Assembly (NCBI GenBank): GCA_900541585.1
Contig: UQKD01000017.1
Location: 17,572-81,571, forward strand
Reading direction: 5' to 3'
Source: an uncultured Alistipes sp.
GTDB taxonomy: Bacteria > Bacteroidota > Bacteroidia > Bacteroidales > Rikenellaceae
DNA: 64,000 nucleotides
How positions within the stretch are numbered: the first letter of the stretch is position 1; every line of letters starts with the position of its first letter. Shown in pieces: positions 50,988-63,238 of this stretch. The notes under the pieces were generated by a model. The model had not been told where the DNA came from and searched no databases. It saw only the letters and a list, made by a program, of their open reading frames with translations. The translations under genes were made by a program, and so were the position numbers.

Positions 50988-53222
50988 CTACCGTCCTTTG
51001 CGGCGCGACGAGGTGCGCACCTTCGGGCCTTTGCCGCGGGACTCTTCCGTACGGCGCGCCGCGGCCCCTGGCAGCAGCAGTTCGAAATCCAACTGGCGCT
51101 TCTGCAGGTCGGCGCGCTTCACGCGGATGCGCACCGGGCTGCCCAGCGTCATGCGGATGCCCGTCGAGCGGCCGATGATTTCGTAGAGCTGTTCATCGAA
51201 CTGGAAAAAATCGCCCTCGATGTCGCGCAGGAACGACATGCCTTCGATGTGGGTTTCGTCCAGTTCGACGTAGACGCCCCACTCGGTGAGTCCCGAGATG
51301 TGCCCCTCGAACTCCTCGCCGATGTGCTCTTTCATGAACTCGACCATCTTGTACTTGATCGACGCGCGCTCGGCCTCGGCGGCCACGACCTCGCGGTCCG
51401 AAGCACGTGCGCACAGGTCTTCCAGCTCCGTCTTGTCGGCCGGCTTGCCGCCCGCGAGGTAGCGTGCCAGCAGACGGTGGACCATCATGTCGGGGTAGCG
51501 TCGGATGGGCGACGTGAAGTGCGTGTAGTAGGGGAACGCCAGACCGTAGTGGCCGATGTTGTCGGTCGTGTAGTAGGCCTTGGCCATCGAGCGCACGGCC
51601 ATTGTCGCGACGGCGTTTTCCTCCGTAGTTCCCTTGATCTGCTTGAAGAGTTTGTTCAGCTCCTTGGCCACGGCGCGGCCCTTCGTGGCCTTGAAGATGT
51701 GCCCGAAGCGGAGGATGAACTGCCGGAAGCGGTCGAGTTTCTCCTCGCTCGGGGTGTCGTGCACGCGGTAGACCATCGTGCGCTCCGCCGTACGGCCGCT
51801 CTCGGTCTTGCGTTTGCCGCAGAACTCCGCCACGCGGCGGTTGGCCAGCAGCATGAACTCCTCGATCATCTGGTTCGACTCCTTCTGCTCCTTGAAGAAG
51901 ACGCCCAGCGGCTTGCCGTTCTCGTCGAGGCGGAATTTCACCTCCTCGCGGTCGAACGAGATCGCGCCGTTCTTGAACCGCTCCTTGCGCAGTGCCTGTG
52001 CCAATCGGTTGAGGGTCAGAACTTCCTCGGCGTAGTCCCCGCGGCCCGTCTCGATGATCTCCTGCGCCTCGGCGTAGGTGAACCGGCGGTCGGAGTGGAT
52101 CACCGTGCGGCCGAACCACTCTTCGAGGATGTCGAGGTTTTCGTTGAGCGTGAACACCGCCGAGAAGCAGAGGCTCGTCTCGTTGGGGCGCAGCGAGCAC
52201 AGCTCGTTCGAAAGCCGCTCGGGAAGCATCGGCACGGTGCGGTCCACCAGGTAGACCGACGTGCCGCGCTCCACGGCTTCGTCGTCGATCACCGAGTGGG
52301 GCCGCACGTAATGGGTCACGTCGGCGATGTGCACGCCCACTTCCCAGACGCCGTCCTTGATCCGGCGCACCGACAGCGCGTCGTCGAAATCCTTGGCGTC
52401 CGCGGGGTCGACCGTAAAGGTCGTGACACCCCGGAAATCGCGCCGCTGGGCGATCTCCTTGGCCGTGACGCGGGCGTCGATGGCCTGGGCGGCCTCCTCG
52501 ATTTCGGGTTCGAAGCGGTAGGGAAGTTCGTATTCCGCCAGAATCGAGTGCATCTCCGTGTCGTTGTTGCCCGCCATGCCCAGCCGCTCGACCAGCTCGC
52601 CCACGGGGCTTTTGCTGCCCGGGAGCCAGTCGGCGATGCGCACCACGACCTTCTCGCCGTCGCGCACGTCGGGATAGGTGCGCTTCGAGAGATAAATGTC
52701 CATCGGCATGCGGCGCGAGTCGGCGCGTACGAAAATCTGGTGCGCCCCGACTTCGGCCACGCCCACGTAGGGTTTGCGGTTGCGTTCGATGATTCGCGTG
52801 ATCTCGCCCTCCAGCTGTCCGTTGCGGCCGCGGTGCATCACCACGACCTCCACGCGGTCGCCGTTCAGGGCGTTCGCGGCGTTGCGCTGGTTGACGAAGA
52901 TGTCGTTCTCCTGCCCTTCGACCTTCACGTAGACCGAACCCGAGGGGGCCATGTCGGCCACGCCCTCGTAGTGGGGCAGGTGGGTCTGCATCAGACGGTA
53001 TTTTTCGCGTGCGCACTCCTCGACGACGCCCTCTTCGAAGAGGCGTCCGAGGATTTCTAACGTTTCGCGGCGGCCCTCTTTCGTGGCGCCTCCGGAGGCC
53101 GAAGCCAGGTGCTTCAGCGAGAACTTATTGTTGGGAAATTCCCGGAACATGCTCAATATGATCGAGGTGCGGTCCGTTTTCCGTGCTCCGTCTCCGGAGC
53201 GTTGTTTCTGTTTTTTCATCAT
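50988..53222 (-). CDS. rnr: Ribonuclease R
   Basis: 744 aa. It is a 3'-5' exoribonuclease that degrades structured RNA. Layout: basic N-terminal winged-helix region (KQKQRSGDGARKTDR, NKFSLKHLASASGG), two cold-shock domains (SGSVYVKVEGQENDIFVNQR), the RNB domain with the acidic cluster FTVDPADAKDFDDALSVRRI and VGVHIADVTHYV, HFTSPIRRYPDMMVHRLLA, then a C-terminal S1 domain (GHISGLTEWGVYVELDETHI) and basic tail. Two consecutive ATGs (53222, 53219) are possible starts. It lies 99 nt downstream of the M20 gene on the same strand and may be read from it. Confidence 0.97.
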   Translation of the reverse strand: MMKKQKQRSGDGARKTDRTSIILSMFREFPNNKFSLKHLASASGGATKEGRRETLEILGRLFEEGVVEECAREKYRLMQTHLPHYEGVADMAPSGSVYVKVEGQENDIFVNQRNAANALNGDRVEVVVMHRGRNGQLEGEITRIIERNRKPYVGVAEVGAHQIFVRADSRRMPMDIYLSKRTYPDVRDGEKVVVRIADWLPGSKSPVGELVERLGMAGNNDTEMHSILAEYELPYRFEPEIEEAAQAIDARVTAKEIAQRRDFRGVTTFTVDPADAKDFDDALSVRRIKDGVWEVGVHIADVTHYVRPHSVIDDEAVERGTSVYLVDRTVPMLPERLSNELCSLRPNETSLCFSAVFTLNENLDILEEWFGRTVIHSDRRFTYAEAQEIIETGRGDYAEEVLTLNRLAQALRKERFKNGAISFDREEVKFRLDENGKPLGVFFKEQKESNQMIEEFMLLANRRVAEFCGKRKTESGRTAERTMVYRVHDTPSEEKLDRFRQFILRFGHIFKATKGRAVAKELNKLFKQIKGTTEENAVATMAVRSMAKAYYTTDNIGHYGLAFPYYTHFTSPIRRYPDMMVHRLLARYLAGGKPADKTELEDLCARASDREVVAAEAERASIKYKMVEFMKEHIGEEFEGHISGLTEWGVYVELDETHIEGMSFLRDIEGDFFQFDEQLYEIIGRSTGIRMTLGSPVRIRVKRADLQKRQLDFELLLPGAAARRTEESRGKGPKVRTSSRRKGR

Positions 53223-53321
53223 TTTTCAAAATTTGCGGGGCTTCGGTCCTCCGCCGGATTTCCGTTGTGCCCGTTTTGCCGCTGTCGCGGCCGGCCCGTG
53301 TGCGGTTTGCGGAACCGGGCG

Positions 53322-54434
53322 TTATTTTTCCAGGAGTTGCAGGGCCAGTTTCCGCATGAAGGCGATGCCCACGCCGATGGCCGCTTCGTCGGGGGAGAAT
53401 GTCGCCGTGTGCGGGCGTCCGGCCGCGGCTCCCACCCCCAGCCGGTAGAACAGCGACGGGTATTGTTTGCAGTAGAATCCGAAATCCTCGGCCGTGGTGC
53501 GCAGGGGCAGCATCTCGACCTTCAGCTTCTCGGCTTTGGCGAGGGCCGCGGCCTGCTTCACGAGGATCTCGTCGTTCACGACGCACGGATAACCGCGGCC
53601 GATCGCGACTTCGGTCTTCACGCCGTGCCGGGCGTCGATGTCCGCGGCGATGATCTCGATGCGGCGGTGGATGATGCCGCGTTCGCGTTCGTCGAACGTG
53701 CGCAGCGTCCCCTCCATGTAGACCTCGTCGGGCACGATGTTCGTCGCGCCTCCGGCCTCCACGCGGCCGATCGAGAGCACGCACTCCTCGCCGTTGAGCG
53801 CGATGAGGCGCGTCAGCAGTTCGGCGCCGGCCGCTACGGGGTCCTTGAGCTGCCTGCGCATGGCGCCGTGCCCGCCCGTGCCGCGGACGCGGAAGCGCAG
53901 TTCGTCGCTCGCGGCCATGTACTTTCCGGCCCGGAATCCGAGGGTCCCGACCTCCAGCTGCGGCTCGACGTGCTCGCCGACGACGGCCCGCACGTCGTAG
54001 CCCTCGAACGGCTTTTCGGCCAGCACCAGCGAGGCTCCGCCCGGGTTGCACTCCTCGCCCGGCTGGAACAGCCCGAAGAGCGTGCCCCGGAAATCGGGCG
54101 CCGCGGCAAACTCTTTCAGTACGCCGAACAGCACCGCGGCGTGCATGTCGTGGCCGCAGGCGTGCATCACGCCCTCGTTCTGCGACTTCCACTCCAAGTC
54201 GTTCCGCTCCGTGACGGGCAGGGCGTCGATGTCGGCGCGCAGCACCGCGGCGCGGCGGTCCCCTTCGGGGGTCTTGCGGCCTTCGATGCGGGCCACGACG
54301 CCCGTCGACGCGATCCGGCGGTGTTCGATGCCCAGTTCGTCGAGCTGCTGTTCGATAAATGCCGCCGTGTCGTGTTCCCGGAACGAGAGTTCGGGATGCG
54401 CATGCAGGCGGCGGCGGAATTCGACAGGATCCAT
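53322..54434 (-). CDS. M20D family metallo-amidohydrolase (N-acyl amino acid hydrolase-like)
   Basis: 370 aa. Metal-binding motifs of the M20 family are present: RADIDALPV, MHACGHDMHAAVLFG, FGLFQPGEECNPGG and, near the end, RTTAEDFGFYCKQYPSLFYRLG. The dimerisation lid lies in the middle (LRFRVRGTGGHGAMRRQL). Such enzymes cleave N-acyl or N-acetyl groups from amino acids, or act on hippurate or diaminopimelate derivatives. Cytoplasmic (no signal peptide). Third gene downstream in the metH-metF run, 13 nt after metF. Exact substrate unknown. Confidence 0.9.
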   Translation of the reverse strand: MDPVEFRRRLHAHPELSFREHDTAAFIEQQLDELGIEHRRIASTGVVARIEGRKTPEGDRRAAVLRADIDALPVTERNDLEWKSQNEGVMHACGHDMHAAVLFGVLKEFAAAPDFRGTLFGLFQPGEECNPGGASLVLAEKPFEGYDVRAVVGEHVEPQLEVGTLGFRAGKYMAASDELRFRVRGTGGHGAMRRQLKDPVAAGAELLTRLIALNGEECVLSIGRVEAGGATNIVPDEVYMEGTLRTFDERERGIIHRRIEIIAADIDARHGVKTEVAIGRGYPCVVNDEILVKQAAALAKAEKLKVEMLPLRTTAEDFGFYCKQYPSLFYRLGVGAAAGRPHTATFSPDEAAIGVGIAFMRKLALQLLEK

Positions 54435-54447
54435 AATCGTAGTCTCT

Positions 54448-55400
54448 TTAAAATATCGCTTTCACGATTTTCTGTATGTTCGTCGTGCGGCTCATCGTGT
54501 AGTAATGCAGCACGGGCACGCCCGCGGCCATCAGTTCACGGCTTTGGGCGATGGCCCATTCGGTTCCCGCCTCGCGCACGCCGTCGGGATGGGCCTTGAC
54601 TTCGCGCACGAGTTCTTCGGGCAGCTTCACGCCGAACGTTTCGGGCAGTATTTCCAGGTGGCGCAGCGTCGAGAGGGGCTTGATGCCGGGGATGATCGGC
54701 ACGGTGATCCCCGCCTCGCGGCAGCGGCGCACGAAGTCGAAATATTTGGTGTTGTCGAAGAACATCTGCGTGATGACATACTCCGCCCCGGCGTCGACCT
54801 TGGCGCGCAGGCGGGCGATGTCCGAGGTGATGTCGCGCGCCTCGGCGTGCACTTCGGGATAGCCCGCCACGCCGATCGAGAATTTCGAGTGGTGGCACTC
54901 CTCGACCTCGCCGTCGATGAATTTTCCGCGGTTCATGTCGGCGATCTGCCGCACGAGGTCCACGGCGTGGGCGTGGCCCTGCGGATGGGGCATGAAACGC
55001 TTTTCGTTCTGCGACTTGTCGCCGCGCAGCGCCAGCACGTTGTGCAGGCCCAGGAAATCCATGTCGATCAGCGTGTCCTCGATGTCGTATTTCGACAGTC
55101 CCCCGCAGATCAGGTGCGGGACCACCTCCACGCCGTAGCGGTTCTGGATGGCCGCCGAGATGCCGACCGTCCCGGGGCGGCGGCGCACGACGTGCCATTC
55201 GACGCTGCCGTCCTCGCGCTCGGTCTCCTTGATACCCTCGCGGTGGAAGGTGATGTTGACGTAAGCCGGGTCGAGGGCCATCAGCGGCTCCACGGCGGCG
55301 AATATCTTCTGCATGCCGTCCCCCTTGAGCGGCGGCAGCAGTTCGAACGCAAAACGGGTGCGCCCGGTGGCGATCGCCTCGTTGATGATATCTACGACGT

Positions 55401-55404
<4 letters not shown>
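54448..55404 (-). CDS. metF: 5,10-methylenetetrahydrofolate reductase
   Basis: 318 aa, FAD-dependent TIM barrel that makes 5-methyl-THF for methionine synthase. Signatures are FAFELLPPLKGDGMQKIFAA (catalytic Glu), VNITFHREG, VVPHLICGGLSKYDIEDTL, LALRGDKS, FSIGVAGYPEVHAEA and AEYVITQMFFDN. Its ATG overlaps the metH stop as ATGA, so the two are coupled. Confidence 0.97.
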
Positions 55405-59015
<3,611 letters not shown>

Positions 59016-59837
59016 CTATTTTTCGATTATTTCTATTTCGTAGAGTTTCGGCCAGTTTTTCCCCGTCACGAAGATGCGGTCCCCCTCGGCGTCATAGGCG
59101 ATGCCGTTCAGCACGTCGGTCGTCGCGGTCATCTCCGTTTCGGGCAGCAGGCCCGTCAGGTCGACGACACCCTCGACGACGCCCGTCGCGGGGTCGATGA
59201 CGACGATCTGGTCGGTGGTGTAGACGTTGGCCCATATTTTGCCGCCGATCCACTCCAGTTCGTTGAGGTATTCGACAGGTGCGCCCTTGTAGGTCACCGT
59301 CACGCGCTTTTCGCGGCGGAACGTCGCGGGATCGACCGTGTGGATCGTGGACGTGCCGTCCGACATGTAGAGCTTCTCGCCGTCGGTCGTGAGGCCCCAG
59401 CCTTCGCCCGGATAGCGGAAGTCGCGGATTTTTCGTAGTTTCCCGTTCTCCAGCGAATAGACGTGTGCCGTATTGGACTGCCAGGTCAGCTGGTAGAGCT
59501 TCCCGCCGAGCAGGGTGATTCCCTCGCCGAACTCCGAACGGGGCAGGCGCGCCATGACCTCGGTCCTGCCCGTTGCGAGGTCGGTCTTCTGCACGACCGA
59601 TTCGCCGTGCTGTCCCGTGCCTTCCCACATCGTCCCGCCGACGTATTGCAGTCCCTGGGTGTAGGCGCCGGTCGAGTGGGGGTAGACCGCCGCGATACGG
59701 TAGGTGTACGCCTTCGGCTCGGCCTGCGCGGCCGCTGCGGTCTGCGCCTTTGCGCCGGGGCGTTTGGCGCGCGCCGCCGGGCCGCCGCATGCGCCCAGCA
59801 GCAGGACGGAAAACAGAAGTATCGGGGTCGTTTTCAT
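59016..59837 (-). CDS. Glutaminyl-peptide cyclotransferase, lipoprotein
   Basis: 273 aa with a lipoprotein signal (MKTTPILLFSVLLLGAC). A short Ala/Lys/Gln-rich linker precedes a five-bladed beta-propeller of the plant-type glutamine cyclotransferase family: YPHSTGAYTQGLQYVGGTMW, EGTGQHGESVV, EFGEGITLLGGKLYQLTW, GWGLTTDGEKLYMSDGT, YLNELEWIGGKIWANVY and DVLNGIAYDAEGDRIFVTGKNW. It converts N-terminal Gln of exported proteins to pyroglutamate in the periplasm. This matters in Bacteroidota because many SPII/SPI products start with Gln after cleavage. First gene of the metH-metF unit. Confidence 0.92.
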   Translation of the reverse strand: MKTTPILLFSVLLLGACGGPAARAKRPGAKAQTAAAAQAEPKAYTYRIAAVYPHSTGAYTQGLQYVGGTMWEGTGQHGESVVQKTDLATGRTEVMARLPRSEFGEGITLLGGKLYQLTWQSNTAHVYSLENGKLRKIRDFRYPGEGWGLTTDGEKLYMSDGTSTIHTVDPATFRREKRVTVTYKGAPVEYLNELEWIGGKIWANVYTTDQIVVIDPATGVVEGVVDLTGLLPETEMTATTDVLNGIAYDAEGDRIFVTGKNWPKLYEIEIIEK

Positions 59838-59859
59838 CGTTTCGGAATAAAATAGCTTA

Positions 59860-59890
59860 CAAAGGTACGAAAAAGTCGGATGGGATCAAA
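59860..59890 (-). promoter_or_regulatory. Promoter of the cyclotransferase-metH-metF operon
   Basis: On the minus strand TTTG (59890-59887), 19 bp, TACCTTTG (59867-59860): a full match to the Bacteroidota promoter consensus, 23 nt upstream of the ATG. A second TACCTTTG occurs further upstream (59956-59949) without a good -33 element. Confidence 0.85.
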
Positions 59891-60304
59891 ACGGAATTGC
59901 GCACGGTTGAGTAAAACCTTCCGGCCGGCAAAAGGATCGTTACGACCCCAAAGGTACGAAGAATTTGTGAGAAATAGGCTTAAGCGGAGGCAATAATGTA
60001 AGTCACTGGAAGTTAGGAGAGTTAAGACGAAGGTCTTCAATAGGTTACCGAATGGTTAGAAATCGGAATATTGAGGAGTTAAGCGGGAGCAGGGTTACTT
60101 ATCCGTTGCCTTTTTCGGGTCGTTAATAAGAGCGAAGAACACTTCTTGTCCGAATGCTGAAAACGCTTCCGACTCCACAGAGCCTGCGGTTTTCTTTCAA
60201 AACGCCACGACAAAGGTAGTCTTTTTTGTGGAAGTTTTCGGAAAAGACGGGGTCGGATACGAAAACATCGTATCTTATTCTATGTTCTGCTTCATTTTTC
60301 ATGG
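59891..60304. other. Gene-free junction between core genes and integrase island
   Basis: About 410 bp with no supported gene and no recognisable tRNA. Base composition becomes visibly richer in A+T than in the metH operon. This is where an attachment site for the integrase would be expected, but its partner repeat is outside the window, so no att core can be named. Confidence 0.5.
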
Positions 60305-60334
60305 TTTCAAATAGCTCTATATCAGTTAATTTTG
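60305..60334 (+). promoter_or_regulatory. Promoter of the integrase gene
   Basis: TTTC (60305-60308), 18 bp, TAATTTTG (60327-60334). It places transcription near 60341, 12 nt before the ATG at 60353, which is why that start is preferred over the upstream TTG lying inside the -7 box. Confidence 0.65.
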
Positions 60335-60352
60335 CAAACAGTTAATAGAGTT

Positions 60353-61618
60353 ATGAATCAGGAGGATGTAAAGGTTGCGTTCTACCTCAAAAAGAACGAA
60401 TCAGACGATTTCGGTCGTTGTCCCGTCATGGGCCGTTTGACAATCGGCCGTTCGGAAAGCGTGTTCAGTGCCAAATGTTCGGTAGCTGCTTCGTTGTGGA
60501 TGGCAGGTCGTGCCAAAGGTAAAAGTGCCGAAGCTGTCGCAATCAACCGCCAACTGGACGAATATCGTGCTTCGGCACTCGCTATCTACCGCGAACAGTC
60601 GGTCGGTCGTGAAAGAATAACGGCCGAAGAAATCAAGTGTCTGTTGTTGGGCATGGCTTATGGTCAGGCAACTTTGCTCGATTACTTCCATACGTATATC
60701 GAGCAGTTCGAGAAACGGGTAGGTGTAAACCGTTCGGCCAAATCGGCCCAAACCTATCGCACGACATGCGATCATCTCGCCTGTTTTCTGTCGGAGCGGC
60801 TTCGGCTGTCGGATATTCCTTTCTCGGCGTTGGATCGGTCGTTTATCGACAAGTTCGACCTCTATCTGCGTACCGAACGGCGTTTGGCTCCGCGTAGCAT
60901 TATTCTGTATATGACACGTCTACATACGGTCGTCAATAAGGCTATTGCTGCCGGAATCATTACCGCCGACCCGTTCGCCGGTTACGAGCCGCCGCATCCC
61001 GAACGCAACCGATGTTACCTCACACGCGAAGAATTGAAACGGTTAATGACTACGCCGCTCCCTGCATCGCGGCTCTATCTTGTTCGGGACTTGTTCCTCT
61101 TCTCCTGCTATACGGGCATCAGTTACGGCGATATGGGTCGGCTGACTATCGAAAATCTTGAAACAGCCGAAGATGGAACGGTCTGGATCAAGGCGGTGCG
61201 TGAGAAAACGGGTGTGGAATTCGAGGTCCCGTTGCTTGACCTGCCGCTGCATATTATCGACAAATACCGCGATGCAGCGCCTGACGGCAAATTGCTACCC
61301 ATGTACGGGAATTCGGAGTTGAACAAAGGATTGAAATGCCTCGCTGCGGCCTGCAGCATCGAACGCAAACTGACCTTTCACATGGCTCGCCACAATTTCG
61401 GAACGCATATCACGCTTTCACTGGGCGTGCCGCTCGAAACCGTCAGCCGCATGATGGGACACAAACGGCTTGTAACGACACAAATTTACGCCCATGTAAC
61501 GGACAAGAAAGTGGACGAGGATACGAAGCAGTTAAGACAACTCTCCGCAAGTCGAAAACTCGAACTTTATGAAGAACCGCAGCAAACAAATGAAAACAAA
61601 AATGCAAGCAACCGATAA
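60353..61618 (+). CDS. Tyrosine site-specific integrase
   Basis: 421 aa. It has an N-terminal arm-binding region (VAFYLKKNESDDFGRCPVMG), a SAM-like core-binding domain (about 105-205, SAKSAQTYRTTCDHLACFL) and a catalytic domain. Catalytic residues are H343 and R346 in FHMARHNFGTH, H370 in MMGHKRLVTT, and the nucleophile Y379 in TQIYAHV. The position of the first catalytic Arg reads TGISYGDMGRL, with Ser (about S257) instead, as in IntDOT-like Bacteroides integrases. It recombines the element with its attachment site. First gene of the island. Confidence 0.95.
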   Translation: MNQEDVKVAFYLKKNESDDFGRCPVMGRLTIGRSESVFSAKCSVAASLWMAGRAKGKSAEAVAINRQLDEYRASALAIYREQSVGRERITAEEIKCLLLGMAYGQATLLDYFHTYIEQFEKRVGVNRSAKSAQTYRTTCDHLACFLSERLRLSDIPFSALDRSFIDKFDLYLRTERRLAPRSIILYMTRLHTVVNKAIAAGIITADPFAGYEPPHPERNRCYLTREELKRLMTTPLPASRLYLVRDLFLFSCYTGISYGDMGRLTIENLETAEDGTVWIKAVREKTGVEFEVPLLDLPLHIIDKYRDAAPDGKLLPMYGNSELNKGLKCLAAACSIERKLTFHMARHNFGTHITLSLGVPLETVSRMMGHKRLVTTQIYAHVTDKKVDEDTKQLRQLSASRKLELYEEPQQTNENKNASNR

Positions 61619-61630
61619 AAACAAGCATCT

Positions 61631-61954
61631 ATGAAAACTCAACCCATAACGATCGAGAACGGACGGGTAATGATTCGCCCCAGTGCAAACGGCATTTGGC
61701 TTACACAAGCCCAAATCGCCAACTTGTTCGGGGTATTCACTTCTGCCGTAAGTGCCAATATCCGCTCAATACTCAAAAGCGGCATTCTGGATGAAGACAG
61801 TATTTTCCTCCGCACGCGCAGCCGAAACGGAAATCTTGTCGAGCGGTACAATCTCGAAATGATAACGGCGCTGGCGTTCCGGCTTAAATCCGAAAAAGCG
61901 GAGGTATTCCGCAGATGGATTATCGGACGGGCAACAACACCGGAAATCGTGTGA
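61631..61954 (+). CDS. Short RhuM-like putative DNA-binding protein
   Basis: 107 aa. IWLTQAQIANLFGVFTSAVS followed by ANIRSILKSGILDEDSIF is the helix-turn-helix-like N-terminal part of RhuM/virulence-associated proteins, and YNLEMITALAFRLKSEKAEVF continues that domain. Full RhuM proteins are about three times longer, so only this domain is present. Similar short proteins are common next to integrases in Bacteroidota elements, so it may be a natural short form. It starts 12 nt after the integrase stop. Role probably element regulation (inference). Confidence 0.7.
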   Translation: MKTQPITIENGRVMIRPSANGIWLTQAQIANLFGVFTSAVSANIRSILKSGILDEDSIFLRTRSRNGNLVERYNLEMITALAFRLKSEKAEVFRRWIIGRATTPEIV

Positions 61955-62025
61955 AAGATACCGACGAACGGAGGGGTACTCAACTGAAATAGCAAGTAAC
62001 AATAACAGCTATTGCAATTATTTGA

Positions 62026-62057
62026 TTTGCATAATTCATGCAGAATAATTACTTTTG
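62026..62057 (+). promoter_or_regulatory. Promoter of the AAA ATPase gene
   Basis: TTTG (62026-62029), 20 bp, TACTTTTG (62050-62057): full match to the Bacteroidota promoter, with the predicted start near 62064 and the ATG at 62075. Confidence 0.8.
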
Positions 62058-62074
62058 TAAAAAACAGCGATTAT

Positions 62075-63226
62075 ATGGCCAAAATAACAAATCCGTTCAT
62101 CGTAACGGGCAAAATAGAATCGGAATATTTCTGCGACCGCGTGCAGGAGTCGGCACGGCTTGTCAAATCCATTACCAACGGGAACAACATGGTCATCATT
62201 TCGCCGCGCCGCATGGGAAAAACAGGATTGATTCAATTCTGCTACGACAAGCCCGAAATCGCCAATGAATATTACACGTTCTTCATCGACATTCTGCACA
62301 CGTCGAGCCTGCGGGAGTTCACTTATCTACTTGGACGCGAAATCTACGAAACGCTCCTGCCTCGCAGCCGCAAGATGTCCGATCTGTTTATCCGGACGCT
62401 CAAATCCATCAGCGGCAAATTCGGCTTCGATCCCATTACGAGCACTCCGACGTTCAACGTGGAGCTGGGCGACATCGACCGACCTGAATATACGTTGAAT
62501 GAAATTTTCCGATACCTCACCGATGCGGATAAGCCGTGCGTCGTGGCAATCGACGAATTCCAGCAGATCGCCAAATATCCAGAGAAAAATATCGAGGCGC
62601 TGTTACGAACTCATATTCAGAAGTTGCACAACAGCCATTTCATCTTCGCCGGCAGCGAACGGCACATGATGCAGGAGATGTTCACGTCGGCAGCCCGTCC
62701 GTTCTACCATAGCGCGGATATATTGGAACTGAAAGCGATCGGGCCGGAAATCTATATTCCGTTTATCGTCGGTCATTTTGAGAAACGCAACCGGCGAATA
62801 GCTACAGAAAACGTGGGAAAGGTGTATGACCTTTTCAAGGGGCACACCTACTATATTCAAAAGACGTTCAACGAAGCCTTTGCCGATACGCCCGAAGGTG
62901 AAGAATGCTCGCTTGAAACCATACGGGCGGCCATCGACAACATGGTTGCCTCGAACGATACGATTTTCCGTGAGATATTGTCGAACATACCCGAAAAGCA
63001 AAAAGAATTGTTGTACGCCATCGCCAAAGACGGCGAAGCGTCGCGCATCACCTCGGCTGAATTCATCAAGCGCCACAGCCTGACATCAGCGAGCTCCGTA
63101 CAATCGGCGATGAAGAAGTTGCTCGAAAAAGACATCATTACCGAAATCAACAAGGTCTTTTCGGTGACGGACAAACTGTTCGCCATGTGGATGAACCTGC
63201 TTTATGGAGAGCGAAAAACGTTATAA
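62075..63226 (+). CDS. AAA-type ATPase (archaeal-ATPase-like)
   Basis: 383 aa from the ATG at 62075, just after its promoter; the longer open frame starts inside the promoter. Walker A is VIISPRRMGKTGLIQF (K49, T50), Walker B is CVVAIDEFQQIAKYPE (D160, E161), and a sensor-1-like segment is FIFAGSERHMMQEMF. A C-terminal winged helix follows (ITSAEFIKRHSLTSASSVQS, KLLEKDIITEINKVFSVTD). This is the layout of the ATPase_2/STAND-like proteins common in mobile and defence loci. No partner domain is fused. It lies 12 nt before the last gene and may act with it. Confidence 0.85.
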   Translation: MAKITNPFIVTGKIESEYFCDRVQESARLVKSITNGNNMVIISPRRMGKTGLIQFCYDKPEIANEYYTFFIDILHTSSLREFTYLLGREIYETLLPRSRKMSDLFIRTLKSISGKFGFDPITSTPTFNVELGDIDRPEYTLNEIFRYLTDADKPCVVAIDEFQQIAKYPEKNIEALLRTHIQKLHNSHFIFAGSERHMMQEMFTSAARPFYHSADILELKAIGPEIYIPFIVGHFEKRNRRIATENVGKVYDLFKGHTYYIQKTFNEAFADTPEGEECSLETIRAAIDNMVASNDTIFREILSNIPEKQKELLYAIAKDGEASRITSAEFIKRHSLTSASSVQSAMKKLLEKDIITEINKVFSVTDKLFAMWMNLLYGERKTL

Positions 63227-63238
63227 AAAGAATTCACT

